A stretch of DNA of 64,000 nt from Aquiflexum lacus. GTDB taxonomy: Bacteria > Bacteroidota > Bacteroidia > Cytophagales > Cyclobacteriaceae. Location: the NCBI RefSeq assembly GCF_015476655.1, contig NZ_JABFHF010000005.1:1-64000 (forward strand). The letters are read 5' to 3'. Within the stretch, counting starts at the first letter, position 1, and each line of letters opens with the position of its first letter. Both the position numbers and the translations under genes were made by a program. Below, piece by piece: positions 16,971 through 25,799 of this stretch. Below the pieces are notes generated by a model. That model did no database searches. It worked only from the letters and a program-made list of their open reading frames with translations, and was not told the DNA's origin.

Positions 16971-18347
16971 TTATTTTGAAATTAAGTTTGCAATTTCTTT
17001 ATTCAAACTGCCACCATCAAAGTCTGTATCACTTGATGGTCCTTTTTTTATTGCTTTATTCATCAAATAGATAAAGAGCAATAGAAGTACCGTATAAACG
17101 ATAAAAAACAAGATCAGCGAGAACAAAACCTGATTGGCTTGGACGCTTTTTGACAGGGCATCTGAAGTTCTCAATAAACCATATACTACCCAGGGCTGTC
17201 GCCCCATTTCCGCAGCAAACCAACCAAATTGGTTGGCTAACTGAGGTAATATAGCCGTAAATACGAATACCCACAATAGCCATTTGTTGTCAAATAGTTT
17301 GCCCCGTTTCCATTGCAATAATCCAAATAGACTCAAAGCAATCAAAAACATCCCTATAGCAACCATGAGATGGTAAAATTGAAAAACGGCATTGATCTGG
17401 GAGGGCTGGTCTTCTTCAGGAAAAGCATTGAGTCCCGTAACAGGCGTTTTAAAATCCTGATGCAGCATAAATGATAGACCGCCTGAAAGCTTTAGTCCCG
17501 TTACTGTTTGATTTTCCTTGTCAACCCATCCGAATAAATAAAGGTCAGCAGGAGCTTCTGCCTCAAAATGCCCTTCCATGGCCGCCAGTTTAGCAGGCTG
17601 ATTCACAGCAACACCCTCGGCTGAATTATGACCTGTAAACAATTGAGCCAAAGAGCTTACAGCGGCTACCACCAATGTGATTTTAAATGCTTTTTTGGAC
17701 ATTACAACAAATCTACCCCTAAGGATGTAATAGGCATGTACGCTTAAGATTAGGAATGCTCCCGCTAAGAATGCGCCTAGCCAAACATGTGTAATACGGT
17801 CGACAGAAGATGGGTTAAAGACCATCGCCCAAAAATCCACAATTTCCGCTCTGGCCTGCATTCCTTCACCTACAATATGGTACCCTGCAGGAGTTTGTTG
17901 CCAAGAATTGGCCACTACGATCCAAACCGCAGAAAACATGGATCCCAAAAACACCGCCCAAGTCGCTACAAGGTGTACCCAAGGTTTTACACGATTCCAC
18001 CCGAATAATAAAATACCAAGTGCACTACTCTCCAAAGCAAAAGCAAAAATACCTTCTGCCGCCAGTGCGCTCCCAAAAATATCCCCCACATATCGCGAAT
18101 ACGTAGCCCAATTGGTTCCAAATTCAAATTCCATCACAATCCCTGTGACCACACCTATGCCAAAGGTAATGGCAAAAATTTTGGTCCAAAACTTGGCCAG
18201 CACTTCATATTCTTTCTTCTTCGTCCGAATATAGATACTTTCAAAAACCACCATCAACAGTCCTATGCCAATACTCAAGGGCGGGTAGATATAATGAAAG
18301 GCGATAGTAAAGGCAAATTGAATACGGGATAAAATTTCTACATCCAT
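16971..18347 (-). CDS. cydA: Cytochrome bd ubiquinol oxidase subunit I
   Basis: A 458-aa protein. Key features are the haem-ligand His in FAFTIAFHYIYPPLSIGIGL (His19 region), EFEFGTNWATYSRYVGDIFG, and the quinol-site signature MGRQPWVVYGLLRT. Length of about 458 residues indicates a short Q-loop form, less than the enterobacterial protein of about 520. The gene is directly upstream of cydB with 9 bp spacing. A promoter is expected in the 266-bp region up to the DinB gene at 18614, but none was pinned down. Confidence 0.96.
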   Translation of the reverse strand: MDVEILSRIQFAFTIAFHYIYPPLSIGIGLLMVVFESIYIRTKKKEYEVLAKFWTKIFAITFGIGVVTGIVMEFEFGTNWATYSRYVGDIFGSALAAEGIFAFALESSALGILLFGWNRVKPWVHLVATWAVFLGSMFSAVWIVVANSWQQTPAGYHIVGEGMQARAEIVDFWAMVFNPSSVDRITHVWLGAFLAGAFLILSVHAYYILRGRFVVMSKKAFKITLVVAAVSSLAQLFTGHNSAEGVAVNQPAKLAAMEGHFEAEAPADLYLFGWVDKENQTVTGLKLSGGLSFMLHQDFKTPVTGLNAFPEEDQPSQINAVFQFYHLMVAIGMFLIALSLFGLLQWKRGKLFDNKWLLWVFVFTAILPQLANQFGWFAAEMGRQPWVVYGLLRTSDALSKSVQANQVLFSLILFFIVYTVLLLLFIYLMNKAIKKGPSSDTDFDGGSLNKEIANLISK

Positions 18348-18613
18348 GATTATTTTTTTTATTCTCTTATTGAAATGCTCTCATCAAAATCTTTTTTGAA
18401 CAAACATTGAAGTCATAAGTGCTGGGATGTACGTGATTCAATTAAAGTTAAAAATAATTCTTCGGCAAGACTAATAAGGTGACTTGACTCACATATTCCC
18501 TATTTACAGTTTTGTTAAAATTAAATTGTAAGCGCATGAATGATAGAATCACTCAAAATCAGGATTAACCCACTGGAATTAAGACATTAAATTTTTGAGA
18601 GATTTTAAGTAAT

Positions 18614-19054
18614 TTATTTGGCCCCATACTTCACCACAATCGCCAACTGCCCAGCATGATAAGCCGTATGGGTCGTAATTCGCCCTAGGGCTTCAGCTTT
18701 TGTTTTTTTTCCAAATTCCTTGGTTTCGATGACAGCTTTCCAATCTTTTTGACTTTCGATGGCTTTTTCCAATTGTATTCCAGCTTCATCAACGATAGAT
18801 TTCAATGACTCTAAATCCGTCCATTCCCCAGTATCTTTTCCGGCCTTTAAGGTTTGGGCATCCACTTTGACATCCATGTTTCCAAAGACATTTTTGGCAA
18901 ATAGCAACTCTACTTCAGCAATATGCCGGATCAGGAATCCAGCAGAATTTGGAGAATCTCCTAAATTCTTGGTGAGGTCTTCAGGTTTGATTTTGGACAA
19001 TTGATTGGTAAATCGCGTGCGGCCTTCTTTCCAGAGATCGATCAAAATTTTCAT
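18614..19054 (-). CDS. DinB/YfiT-like putative metalloenzyme
   Basis: A 146-aa four-helix-bundle protein of the DinB superfamily. Conserved His residues that form the metal site are in GFLIRHIAEVELLF (His46 region) and at the C-terminus RITTHTAYHAGQLAIVV (H-x-x-x-H-x-x-Q). No signal peptide. Members include bacillithiol transferases and stress-induced proteins; the specific reaction cannot be read from sequence. A second, secreted DinB protein is at 46698. It is divergent from the arsR operon. Confidence 0.8.
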   Translation of the reverse strand: MKILIDLWKEGRTRFTNQLSKIKPEDLTKNLGDSPNSAGFLIRHIAEVELLFAKNVFGNMDVKVDAQTLKAGKDTGEWTDLESLKSIVDEAGIQLEKAIESQKDWKAVIETKEFGKKTKAEALGRITTHTAYHAGQLAIVVKYGAK

Positions 19055-19103
19055 GGTTTCAATTTAGAAAAAATTCAAAACATTTTTGTATCAAAAAATA
19101 TTT

Positions 19104-19119
19104 ATCGTAATATTGCGAT
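19104..19119. promoter_or_regulatory. Candidate ArsR operator
   Basis: ATCGTAATATTGCGAT is a near-perfect 16-bp palindrome (two mismatched positions) located 100 bp upstream of arsR and 50 bp upstream of the divergent DinB gene. ArsR/SmtB regulators bind A/T-rich inverted repeats of this kind. Similar wording (TTTCGATGTATATCCACCAT, 20454-20473) precedes acr3, compared with GCGATGTATTT...CCACCAT after the operator, so leader sequence may be partly duplicated. Confidence 0.5.
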
Positions 19120-19218
19120 GTATTTATATTTCCACCATATTTCTCGAAGTATATTTCAACCCTTATTTCTAAGATCAAATATCTAGATTCTCGCTTCTAA
19201 TCTCTAACTGTCTAAAAA

Positions 19219-19548
19219 ATGGGTGTTACCAAAACAGACCTCTTTACCGAAAAGCAAAATGAACTGGCCAAAGTGGCCAAGGTTTTTGCCCATCCGGCAC
19301 GTGTAGCCATTCTGGAATTCCTGATACAATCCAATTCCTGCATTAATGGAGATTTGGTACAGGAACTGGGTTTGGCGCAGGCTACCATTTCCCAGCATCT
19401 ACGTGAACTAAAAGAAATCGGAATTATCAAGGGAAGTATCGAAGGTGTTTCAGTCAATTACTGCATAGATCCTATCCGCTGGGCAGAGATTCAAAATCTA
19501 TTTCAGGAATTATTCAGCGGCTTTCCAAAAATATCAGGCTGCTGCTAG
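19219..19548 (+). CDS. arsR: ArsR family transcriptional repressor
   Basis: A 109-aa winged-helix protein: KVFAHPARVAILEFL at residues 21-35, and the recognition helix ELGLAQATISQHLRELKEIGIIKG. Cys residues that could bind As(III) or Sb(III) are Cys41 (SNSCINGD), Cys82 (NYCID) and the C-terminal Cys108-Cys109 (SGCC). It is the first gene of arsR-DUF6428-acr3, all on the plus strand. It probably represses the operon via the palindrome at 19104-19119 until arsenite binds. Confidence 0.9.
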   Translation: MGVTKTDLFTEKQNELAKVAKVFAHPARVAILEFLIQSNSCINGDLVQELGLAQATISQHLRELKEIGIIKGSIEGVSVNYCIDPIRWAEIQNLFQELFSGFPKISGCC

Positions 19549-19550
19549 GT

Positions 19551-19728
19551 TGAGACGCAAGACATTAGACACAAGATTCAAGACTTGGATACTTGTCGTT
19601 TTAAGGTTTATGTCTTTAAAAATGAAATGAAATTAAAAAGAGAATTCCTGCATAATTTCACTTATTCAGATTTGTCTTAATCTAAGATTAGAGCAGTCTA
19701 GCGTCTTGTGTCTAGCGTCTAAAATCTA
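19551..19728. repeat. Inverted pair of AGAC-rich repeats in the ars operon
   Basis: Between arsR and the DUF6428 gene, 19551-19599 carries GACGCAAGACATTAGACAC-type wording and 19694-19728 carries TCTAGCGTCTTGTGTCTAGC. The second is roughly the reverse complement of the first, so the pair could fold around about 95 bp. Similar low-complexity words (TCTCGCTTCTAATCTC, 19188-19203) lie just before arsR. They look like dispersed genomic repeats, not operators. Confidence 0.55.
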
Positions 19729-19734
19729 TAAAAA

Positions 19735-20277
19735 ATGAAAACAACCGAATTCACCAAAATCCTTCAAGAAAACCCGGAAAAGGCACTTTTCTTTGAATAC
19801 CAGACAGGTCAATATGTAAGGACCGATTACCACATCACTGAGATCAAAAACGTCAATTTTGATACGGTGGACTGTGGAGGTATCCGCAACCAATGGTCAG
19901 AAGTGCATGTGCAACTGTGGGAAAATGAAATTCCTGAACCGGACCATGCCGTGGATACTTCCAAAGCCATGAAAATCTTTGATGTCGTCAACCGTGTCAG
20001 GGAAACTTATCCAGATTCAGTCATCAAATTTGAATACGGCAATTCCCTTTTTCCAACCGCAGTTTTACCTGTTCACCAAATTAAAGACACCGGCAATGCC
20101 CTTATTGTACAATTGGTTTCAGATCAAACGACCTGCAAAGCCAAGGACCGTGCTACTACTCCTGAGGAAAAAGCGGCAGCATGCTGTGGACCGGTAAGCG
20201 AAAAACCAAAGATCAGGGTATCCTTAGCCTCCCTTCAGGCTGCTGAAAGTTGTGAACCCGGATCGGGATGCTGTTAG
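19735..20277 (+). CDS. DUF6428 protein of arsenic operon with Cys-rich tail
   Basis: A 180-aa protein. The N-terminal about 125 residues (EFTKILQENPEKALFFEYQTGQYVRTDYHITEIKNVNFDTVDCGG and WSEVHVQLWE) match the DUF6428 type found next to arsR and acr3 in Bacteroidota. The C-terminal part is Cys-rich: TTCKAKD, AACCGPV, ESCEPGSGCC, seven Cys in about 55 residues, with vicinal pairs able to hold As(III). A metallochaperone or arsenite-sequestering role for the tail is an inference. Gene position between regulator and exporter supports an arsenic function. Confidence 0.82.
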   Translation: MKTTEFTKILQENPEKALFFEYQTGQYVRTDYHITEIKNVNFDTVDCGGIRNQWSEVHVQLWENEIPEPDHAVDTSKAMKIFDVVNRVRETYPDSVIKFEYGNSLFPTAVLPVHQIKDTGNALIVQLVSDQTTCKAKDRATTPEEKAAACCGPVSEKPKIRVSLASLQAAESCEPGSGCC

Positions 20278-20279
20278 TC

Positions 20280-20315
20280 AATGTACAAAGTACGATGTAC
20301 CATGTACCAAGTAGG
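20280..20315. repeat. GTAC-rich low-complexity repeat
   Basis: Immediately after the DUF6428 stop codon comes TGTACAAAGTACGATGTACC followed by further ATGTACC units. The words are self-complementary (GTAC) and could form alternative hairpins. It looks like one member of the set of short dispersed repeats in this window. Confidence 0.45.
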
Positions 20316-20514
20316 AAATACATTGAAATATTATTGAAATAAGGTTGAAATAATTTTGGTCAGTGATATGTCTTTCCTGAAATCAATCTTGGGATTAACA
20401 AATCCGTGCTGCTTCAAGATAAGATTTAATATTTCTATTTATTTCAAGTGTATTTCGATGTATATCCACCATGTTACAATTTAACTTCTATAACTAATTC
20501 TATACATTTAAAAA

Positions 20515-21543
20515 ATGGCAGAAAAGAAACAAATTGCCTTTTTCGAAAGATACCTGACTTTATGGGTGGGCCTGTGTATTGCAGGAGGGGTTTTGATTGG
20601 ACATTTGGCGGGTGATAGTATGGCCTTTTTGGCCAGTATGGAGATTTATAAAGTCAATATCCCCATTGCCATTTTGATCTGGCTGATGATCTATCCCATG
20701 ATGCTGCAGATTGACTTTAGTTCGGTCAAAAATATCGGGAAAGCGCCCAAAGGAGTGATTTGGACAGTCATCATCAATTGGATGATCAAGCCATTTACCA
20801 TGGCATTCTTTGCTTGGATCTTTTTTGATAAACTTTATTCTGCTTATATAGATCCTGATATGGCCGGTGAATATATCGCCGGGGCAATTCTTTTAGGGGT
20901 AGCACCTTGTACGGCGATGGTGTTTGTTTGGTCTTACCTGACAGATGGGGATCCGAACTATACTTTGGTACAGGTTTCAGTCAATGATCTGATTATCTTA
21001 GTAGCTTTCGTACCATTAGTGGGGTTATTATTAGGGATAACAGATGTAATCATTCCCTATGAAACTTTGGTTTCTTCAGTTGTAATTTTTGTTGTAATTC
21101 CTTTGGTGGCAGGGGTGATTACCAATAAAACCATGATCCGACAAAAAGGAGAAGCCTGGTTCAAGACCGAATTTCTCCCCAAATTCAAACCTGTCAGTAT
21201 GATCGCCTTATTGCTGACTTTGGTATTGTTGTTTGCCTTCCAAGGACCCAATATCCTGAACAACCCCCTGATTATTGTATTGATTGCCATTCCCCTTATT
21301 ATACAAACCTATTTTATTTTCTTTTTGGCATGGTTTGGAGGCCGGAAAATCAAATTGGAACATCCTATCTGCGCTCCTGCAGCCATGATTGGAGCGAGTA
21401 ATTTCTTTGAGTTGGCGGTAGCGGTGGCGATTGCACTATTTGGGCTCGAAAGTCCTGCTGCGCTTGTTACAGTAGTTGGCGTTTTGGTGGAAGTTCCAGT
21501 AATGTTGAGTTTGGTAGCTTTGGCAAATAAGTGGAAGTATTAG
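20515..21543 (+). CDS. acr3: Arsenite efflux transporter, ACR3 family
   Basis: A 342-aa membrane protein with about ten helices. Signature stretches are LTLWVGLCIAGGVLIG at the start, the catalytic Cys in GVAPCTAMVFVWSYLTDGDPNYTLVQVSVNDLI, and the C-terminal GASNFFELAVAVAIALFG (conserved Glu). It exports As(III) in exchange for protons. It is the last gene of the ars operon. No arsenate reductase gene lies in or next to the operon, so As(V) reduction would depend on an enzyme encoded elsewhere. Confidence 0.94.
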   Translation: MAEKKQIAFFERYLTLWVGLCIAGGVLIGHLAGDSMAFLASMEIYKVNIPIAILIWLMIYPMMLQIDFSSVKNIGKAPKGVIWTVIINWMIKPFTMAFFAWIFFDKLYSAYIDPDMAGEYIAGAILLGVAPCTAMVFVWSYLTDGDPNYTLVQVSVNDLIILVAFVPLVGLLLGITDVIIPYETLVSSVVIFVVIPLVAGVITNKTMIRQKGEAWFKTEFLPKFKPVSMIALLLTLVLLFAFQGPNILNNPLIIVLIAIPLIIQTYFIFFLAWFGGRKIKLEHPICAPAAMIGASNFFELAVAVAIALFGLESPAALVTVVGVLVEVPVMLSLVALANKWKY

Positions 21544-21661
21544 ATTGGTTTGATTTGAATACTCGGTAACAGATGTAAAATAATTGAATTATTTTTTCAA
21601 CTTCATTAACACTTTTGGGAATAAATGGCGCGTACCGATTATAACCATTAATCTATACGCC

Positions 21662-23182
21662 ATGAAAAATTTATTCAAATTTAAATTTATTTTTGCTCTA
21701 ATAGGAGCCCTTGCATTTTCCTGTCAGGAAATAGAGGAACCATCAATTTTTTCTCCGGATGCCCCGGAGATCAACGACTTGATTTCCACTTTAAGCTATA
21801 ATCCAAATGAGTTACTAAATGTCCAAAACACCGGTAATTCATCAAGCTTAAGAACAAAAGTGGGCGAAAGTACTAACTCCTCAGGAGTAAGTGGAGGGAC
21901 TATTGTATGTACCACGGAGAGGTACAATCTGAAGAATAATTTTGAAGAAATAGCCGTGCTTCGACCTACTAACGGGATTGTATATCCAGGATCCCTGGTT
22001 GTTGGAGATAAAAGTATGATGGGAGGTTTACCGACTCCTGTCAATTTAGATAGGGCCCCTGTTTCCATGAGATTGGATCTTCCTGGTATGGGAGCGAAAG
22101 GTACAATCAAAGTGGAAAAACCTGACAATTCCAATGTTCAGACACAATTGGATGATGCACTAAACTGGTGGCATCAAAATGCCGCGCAAGAAGGATATAT
22201 CAATGCTGCCAATTCCTCCACGTCCATTTCAACTTCCTATTCCTACCAACAATTGAGTATGGATGTAGGATTGAATGTCAGTTGGGCAGCCGGAAATGTT
22301 GAATCCCAACTGAAATACGAAACTACCAAAACCCAAAAAGTGGCAATGATGGTATTCAAGCAGGTTTTTTATACCGTTTCATTGGATGTGCCGAGTAAGC
22401 CTTCAGATTTTTTCGGTAGCAAAGTTTCACTTTCCCAGGTGGAATCCACATTTGGCCCCCAAGCTCCGCCTGCCTATGTTCACTCTGTTGCTTATGGTAG
22501 AATCATTATGTTTAGGATGGTTACAACAACCATGGCTTCTGATTTGGAAATTGAAGGGGCCTTCAATTATGCTACTGGATTGAAAAATGCTTCAGGTACT
22601 CTGGAAAGTAAGTATAAGAATATTCTCAATACATCCAATATAACAAGTTTGGCGATAGGAGGGAATGCAGAAGTAGCCAGTGAAATTGTTTCCGCTACCA
22701 ATTTTGGTGATCTTGAATCAATTATAAAAGGTGAAAACGCAGTTTTTAGCAAAAGTAATCCCGGGGTACCAATCGCTTATACAGTCAGGTTTCTTAAAGA
22801 CAATAGTTTTGCAAAATTAGGATATACCACCGATTACCAAATAGAAACCTGTACCCAAAATCAACATCCCGCTAGAGAGATATCAGTTATCAATAGGAAT
22901 GCAGCAATTATTGGTCCTACAATAAGGTACAGAATTTCCTATAAACAGCAAACAGATGGGATTACTTACAACAGGACCATTAATAGCGGTAATATTAATT
23001 TACAGAATAAAGTGACCAGAACTGTTCCGGCAGGATCCTTTGATATCAAATTGACCGTGGAAGTACTTGATGGTTTCAGCTGGAAATTTCTTGCTGAAAG
23101 AAATTGGAACAGACCTACCAAAGCCTGCTATGAAACTAATTCGAATTTTACATCTGTGACTTTTAAAACAACACCTTGTTAA
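21662..23182 (+). CDS. Cholesterol-dependent-cytolysin-like lipoprotein
   Basis: 506 aa from the ATG at 21662, which opens a lipoprotein signal (GALAFSC, lipid-modified Cys21). The body follows the thiol-activated cytolysin family along its length: YPGSLVVGD (108-116), RLDLPGM (137-143), FKQVFYTVSLDVPSKPSDFF (232-251), SVAYGR (275-280), the SLAIGGNAEVASEIV block (329-343) and PGVPIAYTVRFLKDN (367-381) with near-identical counterparts in perfringolysin-type toxins. Domain 4 is present, but the undecapeptide is EVLDGFSWKFL-like with no Cys and one Trp, and the Thr-Leu pair of the terminal loop is lost (TTPC end). Pore formation is plausible; cholesterol recognition is not. It is alone, with no second CDC-like gene adjacent. 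Confidence 0.85.
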   Translation: MKNLFKFKFIFALIGALAFSCQEIEEPSIFSPDAPEINDLISTLSYNPNELLNVQNTGNSSSLRTKVGESTNSSGVSGGTIVCTTERYNLKNNFEEIAVLRPTNGIVYPGSLVVGDKSMMGGLPTPVNLDRAPVSMRLDLPGMGAKGTIKVEKPDNSNVQTQLDDALNWWHQNAAQEGYINAANSSTSISTSYSYQQLSMDVGLNVSWAAGNVESQLKYETTKTQKVAMMVFKQVFYTVSLDVPSKPSDFFGSKVSLSQVESTFGPQAPPAYVHSVAYGRIIMFRMVTTTMASDLEIEGAFNYATGLKNASGTLESKYKNILNTSNITSLAIGGNAEVASEIVSATNFGDLESIIKGENAVFSKSNPGVPIAYTVRFLKDNSFAKLGYTTDYQIETCTQNQHPAREISVINRNAAIIGPTIRYRISYKQQTDGITYNRTINSGNINLQNKVTRTVPAGSFDIKLTVEVLDGFSWKFLAERNWNRPTKACYETNSNFTSVTFKTTPC

Positions 23183-23239
23183 AAGTGATGGCGGAAAAAA
23201 TTAAAAATTCTATGTTGATCAAATCTAGTCCTTGAATTC

Positions 23240-25795
23240 TCAATTATTTGTAGCTAAATATGCTTTTTCCAAAGAACTATTGATTTTGGAAATGGTTTCC
23301 TGAGAAACCTCATCAGAGGATTGATTATTCAATAATGCCATTTCAAGGTATTCTATGGCGGTAGAATAATTTCCTAAGGCTAACGAGCACTCTCCTAGTG
23401 CTTGTTGGCACTGGGTTATTAATCTATCGTCTTTTTTTTCTGCAGAATTAAGAATCCTATGGGCTTTTTCGTAAAAATCAATTGCCTCCAAATGGTTTTC
23501 TTCACTGACAAATACCTTGGCAAGGTTCATCATAATGACGGCATTTCTTTTGTCATTTTCAGGAAAAAGCTTTTTGTTGACTTCGACAGATTTGGAAAGA
23601 TAGAATTTTGCTTCTGCGAAGTTTCCTAGATTAAAATAAGTCATCCCTAAACTGTTGGCAACATAGGAATAGTAGTAATGTTCATCTCCAAACAAAGATG
23701 AAATCGTCGAAAAGGAAGCTATATACAATGGCAAAGCCTCCTCAAATTTTCCCAAATTGGAATAAGCTCTTGCCAGATTGGAAACACTGGCCATTGTTTC
23801 TACATGATTTTTACCCAAAATAGCTTCTCTTTGCTCCAGTGATTTTCTGATGTAAGGAATAGATGCTTCATCATCCCCTTTGTTTTGATAAAGACTACCT
23901 ATGTGGTTATAGGATAATGCCAGTTCAAGATGTGGTTCATCAAAAAGCTTTTTTTTCATCTCCAATGAGGCCAAAAGGTACTTTTCCGCTTCATCGTAAT
24001 CTTCCATTTTCCTTCTATTACTGCCTAACATGTGAAGGTCATTGGCCAATAAAAGGTGCGGAGGCGTGAGATGCTTTTGATGAATGGTATAGATGATCCG
24101 ATTTATGGAGTCTGCCTCTTCATACCTGCCCAAATCATAAATAATATTGCCAAGCCCAACCATCGCATTGGCGAGTTTCATTTCATCTTTGGTATTTGTT
24201 TCCAGTAATTGGCTAAAGCCTTTTTTGGAGAAATACTCAGCTGAATCCAGTTTTCCATAAAAAAAATAGACATCTCCTATCAATAGTTCATTTTCGGCAA
24301 GAAGAGGGTGCGGATATAAGAATAATTCCGAATTGATTTGGTAGGCTTGCTCTGCTATAAATTTTCCTTTTTCATATTGCCCCAAACTAAGATAAATAGG
24401 ACTGATTTTAGTAAGCATTGAGGCAAGGATCTCAGGATCATCCCCAAGATTTTTCTCTAGATTTTTCAATCCTTCATCCAAAAGTTGAACTGCTGTGATG
24501 GTATCTGCTCCTCCGATATTAGGATCGGCTGCCGAAAATACATCAGTAATCAAATTGGTGATCTGATTGGCACGTTTGGCCTCAGCCTGAGCAATATTCC
24601 TTTGCTGCCGAAGCTGAAATGTGTAATAAAGACCCATAGCCAAAAGGATGAAAAAAGCACTATTTACTACAGCCAACACGGTCCTGTTCCGTCGCAAATA
24701 TTTTTCAGCTTGATAGGTCCAGGCTTTAGCGTGTGCAGTGATGGGATAATCATTCCGAAAATCATTCAAATCACGGTCCAATTCATCTACTGATGCATAG
24801 CGATGCTGGGGAAGGACTTTCATGGCCTTTCGGCAAATCAGTTCTAAGTCATTTGAAAACCGAACTTTGCCAAACATCTCCGATAATTTGAAAGAAATTG
24901 CATTTCCCTTTATAATTGCCTCCTTCAAACCCTGAGGATCTTTAAAGAGCTTTTCGTAGGGATGATAACCATTCAACAATTCAAATAATATCACACCCAA
25001 TGCATACATATCAGAAACGGTGCTTGGATTGTTCCGCTCAATCTGCTCTGGAGCAGCATAGGCCAAGGTAAAGCCACTTTCTTTTTCGAATCCTTCATCG
25101 ACCATCCGGGAAACCCCAAAATCCAATAGTTTTACCTGTCCTTCATCATTGATGATGATATTTTGGGGTTTAAGATCTAAATGGGCAATCAGAGATTGAT
25201 GGGCATATCGGACGGCATGGCAGACCTGCCCAAAAAAGTTTAGACGCTCATCCAATCCCAAATTTTTATCCTTACAATAGTCAATAAGATTTTTTCCGGA
25301 AACCCATTCCATGGTGAAAAAAGGACGGCCATCATCCGTAAATCCACCGTCATAAAGTCTGGCAATGTTAGGATGATTCAGTTTGGCCAAAATCTGTCGC
25401 TCCCTTTCAAAATAATCACGAAATGAGGGATTGATCAACAGGGGTTTCATCAATTTAATGGCAACCACCTGATCAAATTGACCATCTGCGCGGTGTCCTT
25501 TAAAGACTGTACCCATGGCCCCTTGTCCGATAATCTCCCTCAATTCAAAAGCTCCAATCCTACTTCCCAACAATTCTTGGTCACTTGCCAGTAGGGAAAA
25601 GATACCTCCGGATTCTACCTGAAACAACGGATGTGAAGTTTTATCAGCTTCCAAAAGAGTACTCAATTGTTCAAAAAGACCTAAGCTTTCTTTTGAAATT
25701 GCAGCAAGCCGGGATATTTTTTCCGGCTCGGTGAGTTGGGTCAACTCATGGAAGAGCTCCTCAAGCTTTTCCCAATTTCCATTGCCTGCTCTCAT
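23240..25795 (-). CDS. Serine/threonine protein kinase with TPR repeats
   Basis: An 851-aa protein. The kinase domain (about 82-350) has G-loop GQGAMGTVFKG (90-100), Lys114 (VAIKLM), HLDLKPQN with HLD in place of HRD (205-207), DFG (225-227) and APE (248-250). One membrane helix lies around 375-395 (VLAVVNSAFFILLAMGLYYT). The periplasmic part is a long TPR array (ALSYNHIGSLYQNKGDDEASIPYIRKSLEQREAILGKNH-type repeats). It lies 4 bp downstream of the ECF sigma gene on the same strand. This sigma-kinase pairing is typical of ECF43-like systems in which the kinase is thought to activate the sigma factor. Confidence 0.92.
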   Translation of the reverse strand: MRAGNGNWEKLEELFHELTQLTEPEKISRLAAISKESLGLFEQLSTLLEADKTSHPLFQVESGGIFSLLASDQELLGSRIGAFELREIIGQGAMGTVFKGHRADGQFDQVVAIKLMKPLLINPSFRDYFERERQILAKLNHPNIARLYDGGFTDDGRPFFTMEWVSGKNLIDYCKDKNLGLDERLNFFGQVCHAVRYAHQSLIAHLDLKPQNIIINDEGQVKLLDFGVSRMVDEGFEKESGFTLAYAAPEQIERNNPSTVSDMYALGVILFELLNGYHPYEKLFKDPQGLKEAIIKGNAISFKLSEMFGKVRFSNDLELICRKAMKVLPQHRYASVDELDRDLNDFRNDYPITAHAKAWTYQAEKYLRRNRTVLAVVNSAFFILLAMGLYYTFQLRQQRNIAQAEAKRANQITNLITDVFSAADPNIGGADTITAVQLLDEGLKNLEKNLGDDPEILASMLTKISPIYLSLGQYEKGKFIAEQAYQINSELFLYPHPLLAENELLIGDVYFFYGKLDSAEYFSKKGFSQLLETNTKDEMKLANAMVGLGNIIYDLGRYEEADSINRIIYTIHQKHLTPPHLLLANDLHMLGSNRRKMEDYDEAEKYLLASLEMKKKLFDEPHLELALSYNHIGSLYQNKGDDEASIPYIRKSLEQREAILGKNHVETMASVSNLARAYSNLGKFEEALPLYIASFSTISSLFGDEHYYYSYVANSLGMTYFNLGNFAEAKFYLSKSVEVNKKLFPENDKRNAVIMMNLAKVFVSEENHLEAIDFYEKAHRILNSAEKKDDRLITQCQQALGECSLALGNYSTAIEYLEMALLNNQSSDEVSQETISKINSSLEKAYLATNN

Positions 25796-25799
25796 CGGG

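Noticed and set aside
19551-19728. AGAC-rich repeats considered as a CRISPR array.
   Set aside because: No regular spacing, no unique spacers and no cas genes nearby.
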